DNA of 64,000 nt from contig JAJOZX010001565.1 in the NCBI GenBank assembly GCA_023014485.1, forward strand, positions 253,001-317,000, written 5' to 3'. Below the pieces are notes generated by a model, which saw nothing but the letters and a program-made list of their open reading frames with translations, searched no databases and had not been told where the DNA came from. Every line of letters begins with the position of its first letter. The first letter of the stretch is position 1. Shown in pieces: positions 61,824-64,000 of the stretch. The DNA is from Bathynomus jamesi (taxonomy: Eukaryota; Arthropoda; Malacostraca; Isopoda; Cirolanidae). Made by a program: the position numbers and the translations under genes.

Positions 61824-63510
61824 TTACACATCAGCATCACTCTCAGTGTCATATTCAACATTACAGTCTGCATCGTTTTCGCATTCTGTGCCGCACAAGC
61901 ATAGTTCTGTGCAAGGCAAGTTATTCCTTCTGCATGAACATCTCTGTGTAGAACAGTTGGTTTTGCAGTGGCATCTGACCAACTCGATGATGGCTTGCGG
62001 GGCAGGAGGAACCTTTGTGATGACTGGCAGTATTTGGCCACTTTTGTCCTGATAGTAACCAAATTTCAGGGGGTCAAAAGGCTGTTGCTGCATAACATTG
62101 GCTTGGCACCATACTCGGCTTTGTAACCGCACACGCTGTTGCTTTCAGCTAGGTGTTTACAAAACAGATACCATCTTAGATCAGGGATACTTGCAATGTG
62201 AATACCCTTGGGACAGTAGCTTCAGCACACAAATTTGGCCAATACGTCTTTCACCTCCTGTGTTAGGTCACCTTTCTCGGGTAGTTTCATCAGTGCTCTG
62301 ACTAAGTGCATGTCAGCTTTCATATACTGCTGAAACCATTTTGTTTTGCCTATTCCTGAGAATTTTCCAACATTGTCTGCTCCAATGAATGCGTGGAATA
62401 CAGGTAAAGCTTGCGCCTTTTCTTTGCCCAAAGCTCTCCAGATTGGCTCTATTTCGACTGTACCTGATACCATCAAAATAGATGTCTTTTTGCAGAGCTT
62501 GTCATAGTGTGCCACAGCCAGAACTAAGATGTCAGTATCAGGAGTGAAGAATACTAGCTGTGCATCAGGACACCACTGTGATGCCTCCGCTGCCAGGCAG
62601 ATCATCAATGTGTCAGCCTCCTCGTGATTGTTGTCTTCAAAGTGCATGTTTCTGTTGCTTCTGGTGTGACCTGATGCTGATGTGATGACTAACTGAGGTG
62701 AGTTTTTGTTGTAATCAAGGGTTGCTTTGGCGAGATAGTCTGTCAAATCTGCTTTCGTTTTTTCGTGCGATAGAAACCGTGCCAGTAGGACGTGTTTGAT
62801 GTTCGTATCATCTGCAACCTGATACTGTATAGGAGCTTTTCCTTGTCGTCGTCTCTCCCTAGTTTCCTTCTTTAGTGAGTCAGGTTTGTATGTATCGAAG
62901 ACCAGGATGACCTCACTGAACCCTGCTGTCAAGCTCACGAGCCTGTCATTGAAACACTGGGCTAGATCTTTGACTGTGCTGATTGTCCCTGATTTCTTTG
63001 TCATCCTCTGGACAAGCACCATTCCATCAACAATGGCGATCTTTTGATTTGATGACGACGATGGAGATGATGATACAGGACCTCTGTCATCATCCTGCTC
63101 TTTGGCCGCTAGAGCTTCTGTCTGTTCCTGGGTTTCATCTGTTTTTGCCAGCTTCTCAAGGCTGTGTATCAGCTTGGACTTGTCAGTGCATGGCAGCATT
63201 GAGCCGTCTGGTGCAAATAGTGCTCTCGGAGTCAATGTGAACTCATAGTTGCCAACTGCATTCTTCTGATCGATGTCCCTGCTCGACCTGGTGAGAACCA
63301 TCATCTCTCTCTTTTAGGTCAACTGTCTGGTCACGGAACTTGAAAGTTTGTTTCTTGCTGCCAGACATGTACATCTTGTTGTTCTGCTTTTTGACTGGTG
63401 CCCAGAGACTAACATCTCCATTGATACGTTCAGTGACATAATCTTCATAAAGCTTCTGTCCGATGTCATCAATGTTCAAGATTTGTGAAACATACTCTTG
63501 TCGTACATAT
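61824..63510 (-). pseudogene. XPG/PIN-like nuclease with CXC domain, two frameshifts
   Basis: The minus strand, from 63510, gives IGQKLYEDYVTERINGDVSL and a Lys-rich stretch, then shifts near 63305 into a 360-codon frame. That frame holds IVDGMVLVQRM (residue ~91), LVFDTYKPDSLKKETRERRR (134-153), NNHEEADTLMICLA (225-238), FTPDTDILVLA (253-263) and AFIGADNVGKFSGIGK (305-320). The acids and the Gly-rich turn resemble FEN1/XPG and Asteroid-type PIN nucleases. A second shift near 62220 leads to a C-terminal Cys-rich CXC (tesmin-like) region, CHCKTNCSTQRCSCRRN, then an acidic tail. This protein type recurs in many invertebrate genomes and is probably carried by mobile DNA. The N-terminus is cut by a hAT end at 63525. 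Confidence 0.7.
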
Positions 63511-63524
63511 GCATGTGTCTAGGA

Positions 63525-64000
63525 CAGGGGTGGGCAACCTTTTTAAGTGAGCGTGCCAAAATCGTCAAATCTTTGATGCAAAATTTTCTCACGTGCCAAC
63601 CGAAATTTTGGGGAACATATTATTATTTGGTGCCTTTTAAGTATTGGGAGAACCTTTTCAAATAATCAAAAATTACACTGGAGCGGTAAAATCAAAGAAT
63701 ATTGTAAGAGTGATTATTGTAAGTCATGTAAGATTGAATAAATGTAAAATTTAGTGACGGAATTTTTACTTGAAGGTCGTTCTACCCTGTTGATAGCGTG
63801 GATATTTTTTATTAGCCTTTAAGTGTAATTATAGCTGTCATATACAGCCACACAATTTAAAAACGCAATTTTTAACATCAGCAAAAGAGTAAACAATAAT
63901 TCTGATTTTTTTTTTGTTTTTTATATATCAGATCAATCAGCCATAAGTTTTTTCAAGTTTTCCCAATACATTACAGTGCCCAATCTCATAATCGTTTTAC
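63525..64000 (+). mobile_element. hAT (Charlie-type) non-autonomous, 5' end
   Basis: CAGGGGTGGGCAACCTTTTT at 63525 is a classical hAT terminus, preceded by GTCTAGGA, which fits the NTCTAGAN-type target preference. The GTGAGCGTGCCAAAAT-type subterminal sequence follows. The remaining sequence to the window end is AT-rich and non-coding; the right end lies outside. Confidence 0.8.

Overview
The window looks like repeat-rich nuclear DNA of an arthropod, possibly a crustacean or chelicerate. The reasons are long (TA)n and (TG)n microsatellites, tRNA-derived SINE heads, short CCTAA-type tracts, and a dense pile of Tc1/mariner, hAT, Penelope-like and CR1-like elements next to Polinton/Maverick (adintovirus-like) DNA. 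The species assignment is inference. I see no bacterial operon and no confirmed host gene. Three short stretches look like possible host exons: a TATA/initiator promoter with a small spliced start near 3.1 kb, an acidic 3' exon near 14.7 kb, and an acidic C-terminal ORF near 47.8 kb.

Layout. 0-7.2 kb: a mariner tail, SINEs, microsatellites, a fold-back repeat family, three hAT-type elements (two with exact 8-bp target duplications), a TAA-flanked MITE, and a decayed Tc1 transposase with an apparent intron. 7.6-11.1 kb: two divergent members of a transposase-like family, head to head; the right one is intact (566 aa) and far more GC-rich than its surroundings. 11.9-15.7 kb: a Penelope endonuclease relic, two internally deleted mariners with intact inverted repeats, and a perfect fold-back hAT MITE.

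17.0-42.5 kb is dominated by two Polinton copies lying in inverted orientation, with their polymerase sides facing each other. Copy 1 (17.0-27.0 kb) has lost about 4 kb of its structural block, where a hAT element now sits, and its polymerase is split by an intact DD37E Tc1-like element and then cut by a CR1-like LINE. Copy 2 (29.9-42.5 kb) keeps the whole set: two or three unknown accessory genes, protein-primed-type DNA polymerase B, packaging ATPase, a small hydrophobic-tailed protein, a core-like protein, integrase with chromodomain, penton-like minor capsid protein, a basic core protein, major capsid protein and an adenain-type protease. The genes of the structural strand overlap or nearly touch, as in a virus. 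Every core gene carries stops or frameshifts; the most open frames are the protease and the accessory ORF at 30.2-31.1 kb.

42.5-47.7 kb is a repeat cluster: a 2-kb fold-back element with ~490-bp arms plus direct copies of its right half, and a second copy of the 1-kb repeat family. 47.9-52.6 kb is a 4.7-kb hAT element carrying a nested mariner. 53.7-57.7 kb holds a Penelope RT relic split by a ~0.66-kb palindrome, a mariner transposase lacking one catalytic Asp, and isolated element ends. 58.7-61.75 kb is a ~1.06-kb-arm palindrome of Penelope sequence followed by an 822-bp tandem copy of part of one arm. 61.8-63.5 kb is a broken gene for an XPG/PIN-like nuclease with a CXC domain, cut by a hAT end that runs off the window.
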